Of a DNA stretch of 64,000 bases, positions 34,761 through 44,600 are shown piece after piece. Position 1 is the stretch's first letter. Every line of letters starts with the position of its first letter. A program made the position numbers and the translations under genes. This DNA comes from Variovorax paradoxus (lineage in GTDB: Bacteria; Pseudomonadota; Gammaproteobacteria; Burkholderiales; Burkholderiaceae_C). The notes under the pieces are model-generated. The model was given only the letters and a program-made list of their open reading frames with translations. It was not told the origin of the DNA and ran no database searches. The DNA is taken from assembly GCF_902712855.1 (NCBI RefSeq), contig NZ_LR743507.1, positions 3,334,001 through 3,398,000 on the forward strand. Reading direction: 5' to 3'.

Positions 34761-35890
34761 GCGGCGCCCCCCGTGCGCGCACCGTTCGGGCCTTGCGCAT
34801 CGAGCACACGGGCCAGGGTCAGCAGTGCATCGCGGGCCAGTTCCGCATCGGCCTCGCCTTGTTGTGCGCGCAGTTCCTGCAGCGCTTCGCCGACGAAACC
34901 ATCGGCATGCAGCGCCTGGATGTCGTCCTCGGTCGGCTCGAGCCGCAACGCCTCGCCGTCCCACACCAGCGCGCGGGCGCGTGCACGCGCAGCATCGAGC
35001 GCCACGCCGAGCCGGCGATGCGCGCCAAGATCGCAGCTGCCGTGGGCGCGCAGTTGCAGCACGTCGTTGCCGTCGATGAGCGCCAGGCTTTCCACGAGCC
35101 GGTCGACGTCCGACGGCACCGAAAGCCGAGGCTCGAGCTGCTGCCACCTGAACTGCCCGGTACGCACCGGCTCGACGTCCGGCTGCGCGCCGGCGCCCGC
35201 AATCGATACCAGCAGCGCCTGCCCCGATTCGTTGGCCCTGAACCTGTCGGTCTCGGGCGTGCCGGCATACCAGGTACGCTCGTCGATCTGCCGGGTGCCG
35301 TGCCAGTCGCCGAGCGCGAGATAGCTCAGCCCGGCCTCCCCTGCCCGCCCTGCCGCGATCGGATTGGCCGAGTCGATGTCCTCCGACAGGATGCCCTGCA
35401 CGCAGCCGTGCGCCAGCCCGATGCGCGGCAGGCCGCTGTCGTCGGCCGCGCCCGAAAACCACTCGGTGAGATCGCCGTAGGTGTGGCGCTGTGTCAGCGG
35501 CGCCGGCAGCAGCACGAACTTTCCATCGACGAGATGCGGTTTCGGCTCGAGGCAGCAGACGACATTCGGCGGGATCGCGCCCAGCCGCTGCGCACGGCTC
35601 CAGACGGACTCGCTCAGCGCCGAGTCGTGGTTTCCCGGAATCAGCAACCAGGGGCCCGAAAAGCGCTGCATCGCATTGAACATGCGCCGGATGGTCTTGT
35701 CCGACACGGTCTGCAGGTCGAACACGTCGCCTGCCACCAGCACGGCGTCGACATTGCGTTCGTCCGCAATGCCCGCCAGCCGTTCGACGGCCTTGAAGCG
35801 CGCCTCGAACAACGCCGCGGCGTCGTCAGGCTCGAACTGCGAGAACACGCGGCCGATCTGCCAGTCCGCGGTGTGGAGCAAAGAAATCAT
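34757..35890 (-). CDS. Metallophosphoesterase, SbcD/YhaO-like DNA nuclease subunit
   Basis: 377 residues. All calcineurin-type metal motifs are present near the N-terminus: HTADWQIGR, AGDVFD, IPGNHDSA, then LAHGCVQG and LALGDWHGTR. The C-terminal third is a helical partner-binding region. Stop overlaps the ATPase start by 4 bases (34757-34760), as in nuclease-ATPase pairs of the Mre11-Rad50 class. It would cut DNA ends under control of the ATPase. Good confidence for the biochemical class, less for the exact role. Confidence 0.88.
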   Translation of the reverse strand: MISLLHTADWQIGRVFSQFEPDDAAALFEARFKAVERLAGIADERNVDAVLVAGDVFDLQTVSDKTIRRMFNAMQRFSGPWLLIPGNHDSALSESVWSRAQRLGAIPPNVVCCLEPKPHLVDGKFVLLPAPLTQRHTYGDLTEWFSGAADDSGLPRIGLAHGCVQGILSEDIDSANPIAAGRAGEAGLSYLALGDWHGTRQIDERTWYAGTPETDRFRANESGQALLVSIAGAGAQPDVEPVRTGQFRWQQLEPRLSVPSDVDRLVESLALIDGNDVLQLRAHGSCDLGAHRRLGVALDAARARARALVWDGEALRLEPTEDDIQALHADGFVGEALQELRAQQGEADAELARDALLTLARVLDAQGPNGARTGGAA

Positions 35891-35962
35891 GCGCGGCCCT
35901 CCCCTTTGCCTCTCGCGTCTTCACGTATTCCAAAAGAGCGAGCATCTTATAGAGGCAGGGAG

Positions 35963-35992
35963 GGCATCGAAGGCATCCGGGCCTTCGATGCC
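35963..35992 (-). terminator. Hairpin, possible terminator
   Basis: A perfect 11-base-pair inverted repeat GGCATCGAAGG / CCTTCGATGCC with an eight-base loop lies 18 bases past the stop of the small membrane protein on the minus strand and before the phosphoesterase gene. No T run follows, so it may be a weak or Rho-assisted terminator or an mRNA-stabilising hairpin. Confidence 0.45.
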
Positions 35993-36009
35993 GGGCCGCG
36001 CAGGCCCGT

Positions 36010-36207
36010 TCAGGTGCGAGGCGTCTGCACCGTGTGGCTGAAGCCCGAGGCGCACTCCTGGACCAGTGCGGCCGATTGCGTGACCTGCTCGGCGATCTGG
36101 TCGCGCATCGGCTGCCTGTCACGGCTGATCTGCGCCAGCAGAAACCATTGCGTCAGCAGCGCAAGCACGATGCCGACCACAACAAACACCCAATGCACGA
36201 GTTCCAT
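36010..36207 (-). CDS. Small single-helix membrane protein
   Basis: 65 residues from ATG 36207. A single membrane helix (WVFVVVGIVLALLTQWFLLA) is followed by a charged segment (QISRDRQPMRDQIAEQVTQS) and a C-terminal tail. No family recognised. Not obviously linked to its neighbours: the NlpD-like gene upstream on the same strand is 112 bases away. Confidence 0.5.
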   Translation of the reverse strand: MELVHWVFVVVGIVLALLTQWFLLAQISRDRQPMRDQIAEQVTQSAALVQECASGFSHTVQTPRT

Positions 36208-36318
36208 GAACGCCCCCTTCGAAGAGTGAGGCGCGAGTCTGCGCATTTCGGGCTTGTTCCGATATCACCAATTTGGGGGATGCCTTTCGCCAGATATGGC
36301 AACGCCGAAGCGAAAAAG

Positions 36319-37077
36319 TCAGCGCGCGGTCAGGTACTGGCGCGGATCGACCGCATTCCCGCGGTAGCGGATCTCGAAGTGCAGCTTGCTGCGGCCGTCC
36401 TCGTCGCCGCCGATGTCGGCGATCTTCTGGCCGCGCTCCACGCGCTGGCCCTGCTTGACCTGCACCGTGCGCAGGTTGGTGTAGACCGACATGTACGAGC
36501 CGCCGTGATCGATCATGACCACGCTGCCGTAGCCGCGCAGCATCTCGGTCACCGCGACCTTGCCGGCGCCGATGGAGAGCACCGCGTCGCCCGGCCTGGC
36601 GGCGATGTCCAGCCCCTTGTTGCTGCCGCCGTTGAAGCCCGCGATCACCTGGCCCGGCGCTGGCCAGCCCCAGTCGCTGCGGCGCGATGCCGGCGGCATG
36701 GGCGGTTCGGGTTCGCGCGTCTTCGGTGGCCTCGAGCGCTCGGCACCGGCGCTTCGCGCAGGCGGAGATGGCTCGCCCGCACTGCCGGACGACGCCACCG
36801 GCGCGCCGCCTAGAGGCACCACGCGAAGCACCTGCCCCGCCTCGAGCTTGTCCGGGTCCTGCAGGTTGTTCCAGCGCGCGATGTCGGCGGTGGAGCGCCC
36901 GCTCTTCGATGCGATGCGATACAGCGTGTCGCCAGGCTGCACGACGTACTCGCCGGGGCCCGCCACCGGCGCCTTCGGCGAGGTCGAGCACCCCGCCACC
37001 ATCAATGTCGCTGCGAGCGCGATGCCCGCGCACCAACCAAAGCCTGTCCTGCCTGATGTCCTGACTGTCACGACCAC
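36319..37077 (-). CDS. NlpD/EnvC-like LysM-M23 lipoprotein, catalytically degenerate
   Basis: 252 residues. A lipobox (LMVAGCST) places it in the outer or inner membrane leaflet; a LysM domain (YVVQPGDTLYRIASKSGRST) binds peptidoglycan; a Pro-rich linker and an M23 domain follow (residues about 150-252). The zinc ligands are incomplete: the first His position is Asn (SNKGLDIAA) and the HxH motif reads KLHFEIRY. This is the state of NlpD and EnvC, which do not cut but activate the AmiA/B/C amidases at division. The tail after the LysM differs in length from E. coli NlpD (about 380), so it is a short version. Confidence 0.87.
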   Translation of the reverse strand: MVVTVRTSGRTGFGWCAGIALAATLMVAGCSTSPKAPVAGPGEYVVQPGDTLYRIASKSGRSTADIARWNNLQDPDKLEAGQVLRVVPLGGAPVASSGSAGEPSPPARSAGAERSRPPKTREPEPPMPPASRRSDWGWPAPGQVIAGFNGGSNKGLDIAARPGDAVLSIGAGKVAVTEMLRGYGSVVMIDHGGSYMSVYTNLRTVQVKQGQRVERGQKIADIGGDEDGRSKLHFEIRYRGNAVDPRQYLTAR

Positions 37078-37195
37078 TACGGGAGTCCTTCCTGGATTGC
37101 CTGGATAGCGCGCCCGCCTGCGGGGGCGCGTTCGAAGAATCCGCAGAGGCTACCAGCAGTCGCCTTGTCTCCCTGTTTCGGTATTGCCGGACGGC

Positions 37196-38083
37196 TCACA
37201 TGATCAGGGTGGTCCTTTCCTCGTGCACGCGCCGCGCGATGCACATCAGCGACAACGCACTCGCGGGTGCCGCCGGGTCCCGGCCCGACAGTACGTTGCC
37301 CATGCGGTACTTCCACTGCGCGGGCCCGAGGTCGCCTCTCAGCGCGTCGGCCCCGACCTGGTGGTTGTGCGGGTACACGGCAACCTCGAAGCCCAGCGGC
37401 TCCAGCGTGCGCTCGAAGAACTCCTTCGTGACGCCGTCGCCGGGCCGGTGATGCACCTCGGTCCGCAGCCCCCACGACTGCTGGCTGCCCGACTTGTGAA
37501 AGCCGTGGCGCGTCATGCGGTAGACCCACAGCCGCGCGTCCCACAGGAATCTGGCGAGCCCTTTGTAGTCCCAGGCCGTGAGCTGCGGATCGTGGTCGGT
37601 GATGAGCACGCCGTCGGCCTTCACCAGCCGCGCGCCCTCGCGCAGCACGGCGTCCATGTCGTCGCAATGGTGCAGCGAGGCATTGATCACCACGATGTCC
37701 GCCACGCCCGAGCGGAACGGCGTGTGCGCGGCATCGGCCAGTACCGCCGTGTAGCCCAGCCGCGAAGCCAGTTCCAGCGAACCCGCGGCCACATCGACAC
37801 CCACCAGCAACTCGGGCTTGCCGCCCAGCGTGGCGAACACGTTGCCGGGGCCGCATCCCAGGTCGATGACAACCTTGCCGGTCCAGTCGCCACCGGCCGC
37901 CAGCCAGCGGCTGCGGAAGTGCTCGTCGCGGTGGCAGAAGTCCAGGTACTCCTGGGCCCAGCCGGCATTGCCGAAATAGGTCGCATTGGCTTCCAGTCCC
38001 GCGGAAATATTCGGTATTTCCGACTCGAAGTAGAGACTGCGGGGAGTAAGAACTACACCTGGTAATAGGATGTCGCTGAACAT
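37196..38083 (-). CDS. Class I SAM-dependent methyltransferase
   Basis: 295 residues. The Rossmann SAM-binding motif I is VVIDLGCGPGNVFA (about residues 70-83), motif II is LVGVDVAAGS, and the post-motif INASLHHCDDMDAVLREGAR is like UbiE/COQ5-type and small-molecule methyltransferases. The C-terminal 120 residues are a variable cap with FFERTLEPLGFEVAVYPHNH. It is divergent from the NRPS-PKS operon across a 556-base gap and is separated from the NlpD-like gene by 118 bases. It may decorate the NRPS product or the polysaccharide, but only position suggests that. Confidence 0.85.
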   Translation of the reverse strand: MFSDILLPGVVLTPRSLYFESEIPNISAGLEANATYFGNAGWAQEYLDFCHRDEHFRSRWLAAGGDWTGKVVIDLGCGPGNVFATLGGKPELLVGVDVAAGSLELASRLGYTAVLADAAHTPFRSGVADIVVINASLHHCDDMDAVLREGARLVKADGVLITDHDPQLTAWDYKGLARFLWDARLWVYRMTRHGFHKSGSQQSWGLRTEVHHRPGDGVTKEFFERTLEPLGFEVAVYPHNHQVGADALRGDLGPAQWKYRMGNVLSGRDPAAPASALSLMCIARRVHEERTTLIM

Positions 38084-38639
38084 TCTTTTGCCCCTCTTGA
38101 AGATCTATTTCGGGTAAACCAGAGATTTCCGAAGTTTTTGCGATTTTCAGGTTTTGTACAGCTATTTTTTATCCGGTTACATAGTCGGCAATTTAATAAC
38201 AGCCTAAAACTGTCCGATGTTTCCTGATGCGCGAGTCGCGCCGGTGCGTTTTCCGCATCGCTCCGAGCGAAACGCGTACGCCGATTCGGTTATGCATGCA
38301 AACCATCCGGCGCCTGCGGATTTCTGCGATCTCCCCTGCGCGCATCCCCATGAGTACCCCGGTTCGAGACGGCAATCCGATGCCTTGCACCGGTCCGTTC
38401 GTCCGCCTCGACCCGCCCGATCGCGCATCAGTTACCTTGAACTGGACAATTCGGGTAGTACGTTTTCGAAATAACCTTGTCTGAATGTAACCTAGGCCTT
38501 AAGTCCTCACTCCGACCGCTTCAAACCTCCTAGGATCGAGCCAAGAAAAACGACGAACACCTTTAACTGACGCCAATTAATTGAGCGATCTTTTCGCCCA
38601 TTCAATTAATTCCATCGTATTTCGTTTCCGGGTATTTAC
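38084..38639. other. 556-base regulatory gap before the NRPS-PKS/EPS gene train
   Basis: This is the longest gap in the window and it is more AT-rich than its surroundings at both ends (38100-38200 and 38500-38640). It must hold the promoters of the methyltransferase (minus) and of the NRPS operon (plus). Short frames at 38193-38484 have no ribosome site and no family, so I do not call them. The striking element is the paired CAATTAATT motif at 38574-38612. Confidence 0.6.
38574..38612 (+). promoter_or_regulatory. Paired CAATTAATT motif, candidate operator before the NRPS operon
   Basis: CAATTAATT occurs at 38574-38582 and again at 38603-38611, 29 bases apart (near three helical turns). Each is part of a near-palindrome (CAATTAATTG), so the pair also forms a 10-base inverted repeat AATTAATTGA / TCAATTAATT. 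The motifs overlap a weak -35/-10 candidate (TTGAGC at 38581, ATTAAT at 38605), 28-66 bases before the ATG at 38640. A dimeric regulator could bind here; which one is unknown. Confidence 0.4.
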
Positions 38640-41600
38640 ATGGAAATTCAAACTGTTTTGCCGTTGCACGAAACAGCTCCGAATCTGCTCCTCGGGGACC
38701 TGTTCGTGCCCCGCACCAACCCGGATGCACCCCATGCCAGGCACGCGAGCTCGGTTTGGACGACTGGCGGTTCCAGTGCCGCCCTGCTGCCCGACACTCC
38801 CTACGCAGGCGCGTGGCTGCTGCTGCAGTCGCGCTGGCTGGGCACCCTCTGGCCAGTGCTGGAGGAAGTCGCTGCCGCCGAGGGCGGCCGCACGCAACGC
38901 TGCTCGACCACCGCCGCCTACGACGCCACCCGCCCCGCCGGCGACTGGCTCGCCGAACTCGATCAGGCTCGCCGCGCGGCGCCCGGCACGACACGGATCG
39001 CCCAACGGACCGACGCCCTCTGGCTGCGCGACGACATCGCCGCCGCCGAGGCCGAAGCCGCCGACGCCTCGCTTCGCCTCCGTTTCGACGCTGCCAGCGC
39101 ACGCCTGCATATAGATAGTGCAGTCGGCCTGCTCGATGCCGCCGCCTCGCAGTCGCTCCTTGCCGCCATTGCCGACACCGCGGCCGACCTGCTCGCTCGC
39201 CCCGGCGCCGCGCTGGGAGACATCCGTACCCTGCCGCTTGCCGACAGCAAAATCCAGCTTGCTCAATGGAACACGGCCATGTCGCCGCTCGACCGCTCGC
39301 TCACGGTCACGGGCGTGTTCGGCCAGCAAGCGCAAAGCGCGCCCGAGGCGATCGCGCTCGCCGAAGGCGACCTGCGCATGAGCTACGCGGAGCTCGACCG
39401 GCGCTCCGACGAACTCGCGCACCGGCTGCAGCGCCTGGGCGTGCGCGGCGGCGACAGCGTGGGCATGCTGCTCGACCGCTCGATGGGCGCCATCGTCGCG
39501 CTGCTCGGAATCCTCAAGGCCGGCGCGGCCTACGTGCCGGTGCCGACCGACTTCCCGGTCGATCGCATCGCCCACATGCTCGGCGAAACGGCCGCGCACC
39601 ATGTGCTGACGACCCAGGCGCACCACCATCTCGTGCCCGCCGCACACGCGGTTGTGCTCCTCGACGAGTACGCCGACAAGCCAGATCGCGGTTCTTGGAA
39701 TCGTCCGGCCATCGACGGCGAATCGGTGGCCTACGTGATGTACACCTCGGGCTCCACGGGCACGCCCAAGGGCATCGAGATCTGCCACCGCTCGATACTG
39801 CGGCTGGTGGTCGGCGTCGACTATGTCGATCTCGCCGCGGGCCGCGCCGTGCTGCACGCGGCACCGCTGGCCTTCGATGCCGCCACGCTCGAGATCTGGG
39901 GCCCTCTGCTCAACGGCGGCTGCTGCGTGATCCACGACGAGCGCGTGCCCACCGGCGCCGGCCTGGCACGCACCATCGCGCGGCACGACGTGCACACCGC
40001 CTGGCTCACGGCTGCGCTCTTCAACGCGGTGATCGACGACGATCCGGCCCACCTCGCGGGCCTGCGCCACCTTTTCACCGGCGGCGAGGCGCTGTCGGTG
40101 CCGCACGTTCGCCGTGCGCAGGCCGCGCTGCCGCAGCTCGTGCTGAGCAACGGCTACGGCCCGACCGAGTGCACCACCTTCGCGGCCACGCACCGCATCC
40201 CTTCTGCCCTGCCGGACGACCTGCGGTCGGTGCCGCTAGGCCGGCCCATCAAGGACACCGTGCTGCGCGTGCTGAGCCCGTCGATGGCGCTGCTGCCGGC
40301 CGGCTTCGTCGGCGAACTCTGCATCGGCGGCCACGGCCTGGCGCGCGGCTATCTGCGCCAGCCCGCGCTCAGTGCCGAACGCTTCGTGGCCGACCCTTTC
40401 GGCGGTCCGGACGACCGGCTCTACCGCACCGGCGACCTCGTACGCTGGCTGCCCGACGGCACGCTCGAGTTCATCGGCCGCCGCGACGGGCAGGTCAAGA
40501 TCCACGGCCATCGCATCGAGACCGGAGAGGTTGAGGCGGCTGTCCTGGCGCACCCGGCGGTGCAGTCATGCGCCGTGGTCGCGCGGCCCGACGCCGGCGG
40601 CCAGCTGCGCCTGGTGGCCTACCTCGTCGCGCGCACGCAGCAGGTCGCCTGGGACGAACTGCGCGCGCACCTCGCGGCGCGCCTGCCCGCCGCCCTGGTG
40701 CCGACCGCGCAGGTGTGGCTTGCCGCGCTGCCGGTCACGTCCAACGGCAAGCTCGACCGCAAGGCGCTGCCCGAACCTGCCGGCGAGCGGCCCGACCTGG
40801 CGCAGCCCTTCGAGGAAGCACACGACGCCATCGAGCAGCAGGTGTGCGACGCCTTCGCGCGTGCGCTGCGCATCGACAAGGTCGGACGCAACGACAACTT
40901 CTTCGACCTCGGCGGCGATTCTCTTCTGGTGCTGCAGGTGCTCGCCGAGCTGCAGCGCGGCACCGGGCTGCCGCTGTCGACCAATCTTTTTTTCCGCAAC
41001 CCCACGCCAAAAGCAATGGGTGCGCGGATGCAGCCGGCGGGTGACAAGTCCGCCACGGCCGCCGCGACCGGGCTCCAAGCACGAACGGCCGCGGCGGCCC
41101 CTTCATCGGCCTTCGCCAGGGGCGCCGGCACCGACGACGACGCCATCGCACTCGTCGCCACCGCCGGCCGCTTTCCGGGTGCCGCCGACGTCGAGCAGTT
41201 CTGGAACAACCTCGTCGCCGGCCGCGACACCATCACCTTCTTCGACGACGCAACGCTCGACGCGGGCATCAGCCAGGCCTTGCGCAGCGACCCGTCGTAC
41301 GTGCGTGCACGGGGCGTGATCGACGGCATCGAGGACTTCGACGCCGCCTTCTTCGGCATCGGCCCGAAGGAAGCGCAGCTGATGGACCCGCAGCAGCGGG
41401 TGTTCCTCGAGATCTGCTGGGAGTGCCTCGAGCGCGGCGGCTACGTGCCCGACGCCGCGCCGGGTCCGGTCGGCGTGTACGCCGGCATGTACAACGCCAC
41501 CTACTTCCAGCGCCACGTCAGCACCCGGCCCGACCTGGTGGAGCCGGTCGGCGAGTTCCAGGTCATGCTGGCCAACGAGAAGGACTACATCACCACGCGC

Positions 41601-44600
41601 GTGGCCAACCGGCTCAACCTGACCGGGCCGGCCGTCAGCGTGCACACCGCCTGCTCGACCTCGCTGGTGGCCGTGGCCCACGCCTTCCATGCGCTGCGCA
41701 CCGGCCAGTGCTACATGGCCCTGGCTGGTGGCGCCTCGGTCACCTGCCCGCCGCGCAGCGGCTATCTCTACAACGAGGGCTCGATGCTCTCGCCCGACGG
41801 CCGCACGCGCAGCTTCGACGCGAAGGCGCAGGGCACGGTGTTCAGCGACGGTGCCGCCGTGGTGCTGCTCAAGCGCCTGGCCGATGCACAGGCCGACGGC
41901 GACACCATCTACGCCGTGCTGCGCAGCGCCCGCGTGAACAACGACGGCGGCAGCAAGGCCAGCTTCACCGCGCCCAGCGTCGACGGCCAGGCCGCGGTGA
42001 TCCGCGCCGCGCTGGCCGCGGCCGATGTCGATGCGCGCAGCATCTCCTACGTCGAAGCGCACGGCACGGCCACGCCGATGGGCGACCCGATCGAGGTCGA
42101 GGCCCTGGCCGTGGCCTACGCGGAGCACACCGACGCGCTCGACTACTGCACGCTCGGCTCGCTCAAGAGCAACGTGGGCCACATGGTCACCGCCGCGGGC
42201 GCGGCCGGGCTCATCAAGACGGCGCTGGCGCTGCACCACGAGGTGATTCCGCCGACCGTGCACTTCAGCGCGCCGAACCCGTCGATCGACTTCGCGCGCA
42301 CGCCTTTCCACGTCAACAGCGAACTGCAACCCTGGCCGCGCGCCCACCTGCCGCGCCGCGCGGGGGTCAGCTCCTTCGGCGTGGGCGGCACCAACGCGCA
42401 TGTCATCGTCGAGGAAGCACCGCCTCGGCCGGCCTCGCCCATCGCGGCCGGCGAACAGGTGCTGTCGCTGTCGGCCCGCTCCGAGGCCGCACTCGCCGTC
42501 GCCTGTGAGCAGCTCGCGGCACACCTCCAAGCCCAACCCGGCCTGCCGCTGGCCGACGTGGCCCATACGCTGGCCGTCGGCCGCAAGGCGCATGCCTTTC
42601 GCCGCGTGGTGGTCGCGGGCGGCGCGGCCGACGCGGCTTCCGCCCTGCGCAATGCCGATTCGCCGTGGCGCGCCAGCGGCCGCACCGCCGCGCGCGCACC
42701 GCAGATGGTGCTGATGTTTCCCGGCCAGGGCGCGCAGTACGCGGGCATGGGCAAGCACCTGCACGCTGCCGACCCGGTATTCGCGGCGGCCTTCGACGAC
42801 TGCATGAATGCCTTCGAAGACACGCTCGACTTCGACCTTCGCGCACGCATGTTCTCGGACGATCCGCAGTCGCTGTCCCCCACCGCCGCCACGCAGCCGG
42901 CCATCTTCGCGCTCGAGTACGCGCTGGCGCGCCGGGTGCTGTCGCTCGGTGCGCGCCCGCATGCGCTCATCGGCCACAGCGTCGGGGAGTTCGTTGCCGC
43001 GGTGCTGGCCGGCGTGATGCGCCTCGAGGACGCTGCCAGGCTCGTAGCCCGCCGGGGCGCGCTCATGCAGGCCCAACCGGCCGGTGCCATGCTCTCGGTA
43101 CGCCTGGGCGCGGCCGAACTGCTCGACCGGCTCGGCCCGGACCTTTCGCTGGCCGCGGAAAACGGCCCCACCGCCTGCGTGGCCGCCGGCCCCTTCGATG
43201 CCATCGCCGCGCTGCAGGCCTCGCTCGAGGCCGATGGCATTGCGGCCCGCGCGCTGCAGACCTCCCACGCCTTCCACTCGGCCATGATGGACGGCGCCGT
43301 CGAGCCCTTCGCGCAGCTGGTGCGGCAGGTCGAACTGCACGCGCCGCAGACGCCCATCTTCTCGACCATGACCGGCCGCCTGCTCGAGGCGGCCGAGGCC
43401 ACCAGCGCGACCTACTGGGCGCAGCACCTGCGCGGCACGGTGCATTTCTCGCCGGCCGTGCGCTGCGCGATGGACCAGGTGGCGCATCCGCTGTTCGTCG
43501 AAGCGGGGCCCCGCAACATGCTCGCGACCCTGGTGCGCCAGCATGGCGCGGGCAACGTGGTGTCGCTGCTGCAGGGCGATCCGGCGGACGAGGCGCGCAC
43601 CCTGCACCTGGCGCTGGGCCGCCTCTGGACCTGCGGCGCCGACGTCGAACTCTCGCGGCTCGTCTCGCGCACCGGCGCGCAGCGCCTGCCCCTGCCCACC
43701 ACGCCATTCGAGCGCAAGCGCTTCTGGGTCGACATCGCCGCCGCCCCGCCCATCGCCACCGAGGCTGCGCACGCAGCGGCCCCGGCCTCCCTTCTTGTTA
43801 CCACCATCGTCCTGGAGCCGACCGTGACCGCAGCAACGCCCTCGCCTCTTCCTCGTCCCGCCTCGAACGTGGATGCGCGCCTGCGCACCCTGTTCGAGGA
43901 CATCTCCGGCCTCGACATGGCACAGGCCGAAGGCCACGCGCCCTTCGGCGAGCTGGGCCTCGACTCGCTCACGCTGACGCAGGCCGCCACGCAGATCAAG
44001 AAGCACTTCAAGGTCAACCTCAGCTTCCGCCAGCTGATGGAGAACTACCGCAACTTCGATGCGCTGTCGGCCTTCCTGCAGGCGAGCCTGCCGCCCGAGG
44101 CTGCGGCGCCCGCACCTGCAGCGGCTGTGGATGCCGCACCGGTGGCCGTCGCCGCGCCCATTGCCGCGTCAGTTGCCGCACCGTCGGTGCAATCCGTCGT
44201 TGCCTACCAGCCCGTGGCCACGCCCCCCTATGTGCCGATGCAAGGTCTCATTGCCGGCGGCGACCAGCTTCCACAACTGATTTCGCAGCAGATGGAATTG
44301 ATGCGCCAGCAGCTGGCGCTGCTGTCGGGCGCCGCGCAGGCCACGCCGGTCATGACGCTGCAGGCCGTGCCAGCCGTGGCGCCCGTGGCTGCCGCGACGT
44401 CGGCCCAGCCCGCGCCCGAACCTGCGGCACCAGCCGCAACCGCGGTTTCTGCAACGCCGGCCGGCGACGAACCCGGCGCTGCCAACCAGCCGGTGCGCTA
44501 CGACGTCGCCAAGGCCTTCGGCGCCATCGCGCGCATCCACACGCAGCGCACGGCCGAGCCCAGCGGCCGGCAGAAGGCGCGCCTAGCGGCTTTCATGCGC

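Noticed and set aside
37109..37130. GC-rich hairpin between the methyltransferase and the NlpD-like gene as terminator
   Set aside because: The stem is imperfect, CGCGCCCGC against CGGGGGCGCG, and no T run follows on the minus strand.
38193..38484. Short open frames on both strands in the gap before the NRPS
   Set aside because: No ribosome sites, no family resemblance, and they overlap each other; chance frames are expected here.
41103..44006. A 967-residue minus-strand open frame over the KS-AT region
   Set aside because: Antisense shadow of the PKS domains; no family, composition typical of a shadow frame.
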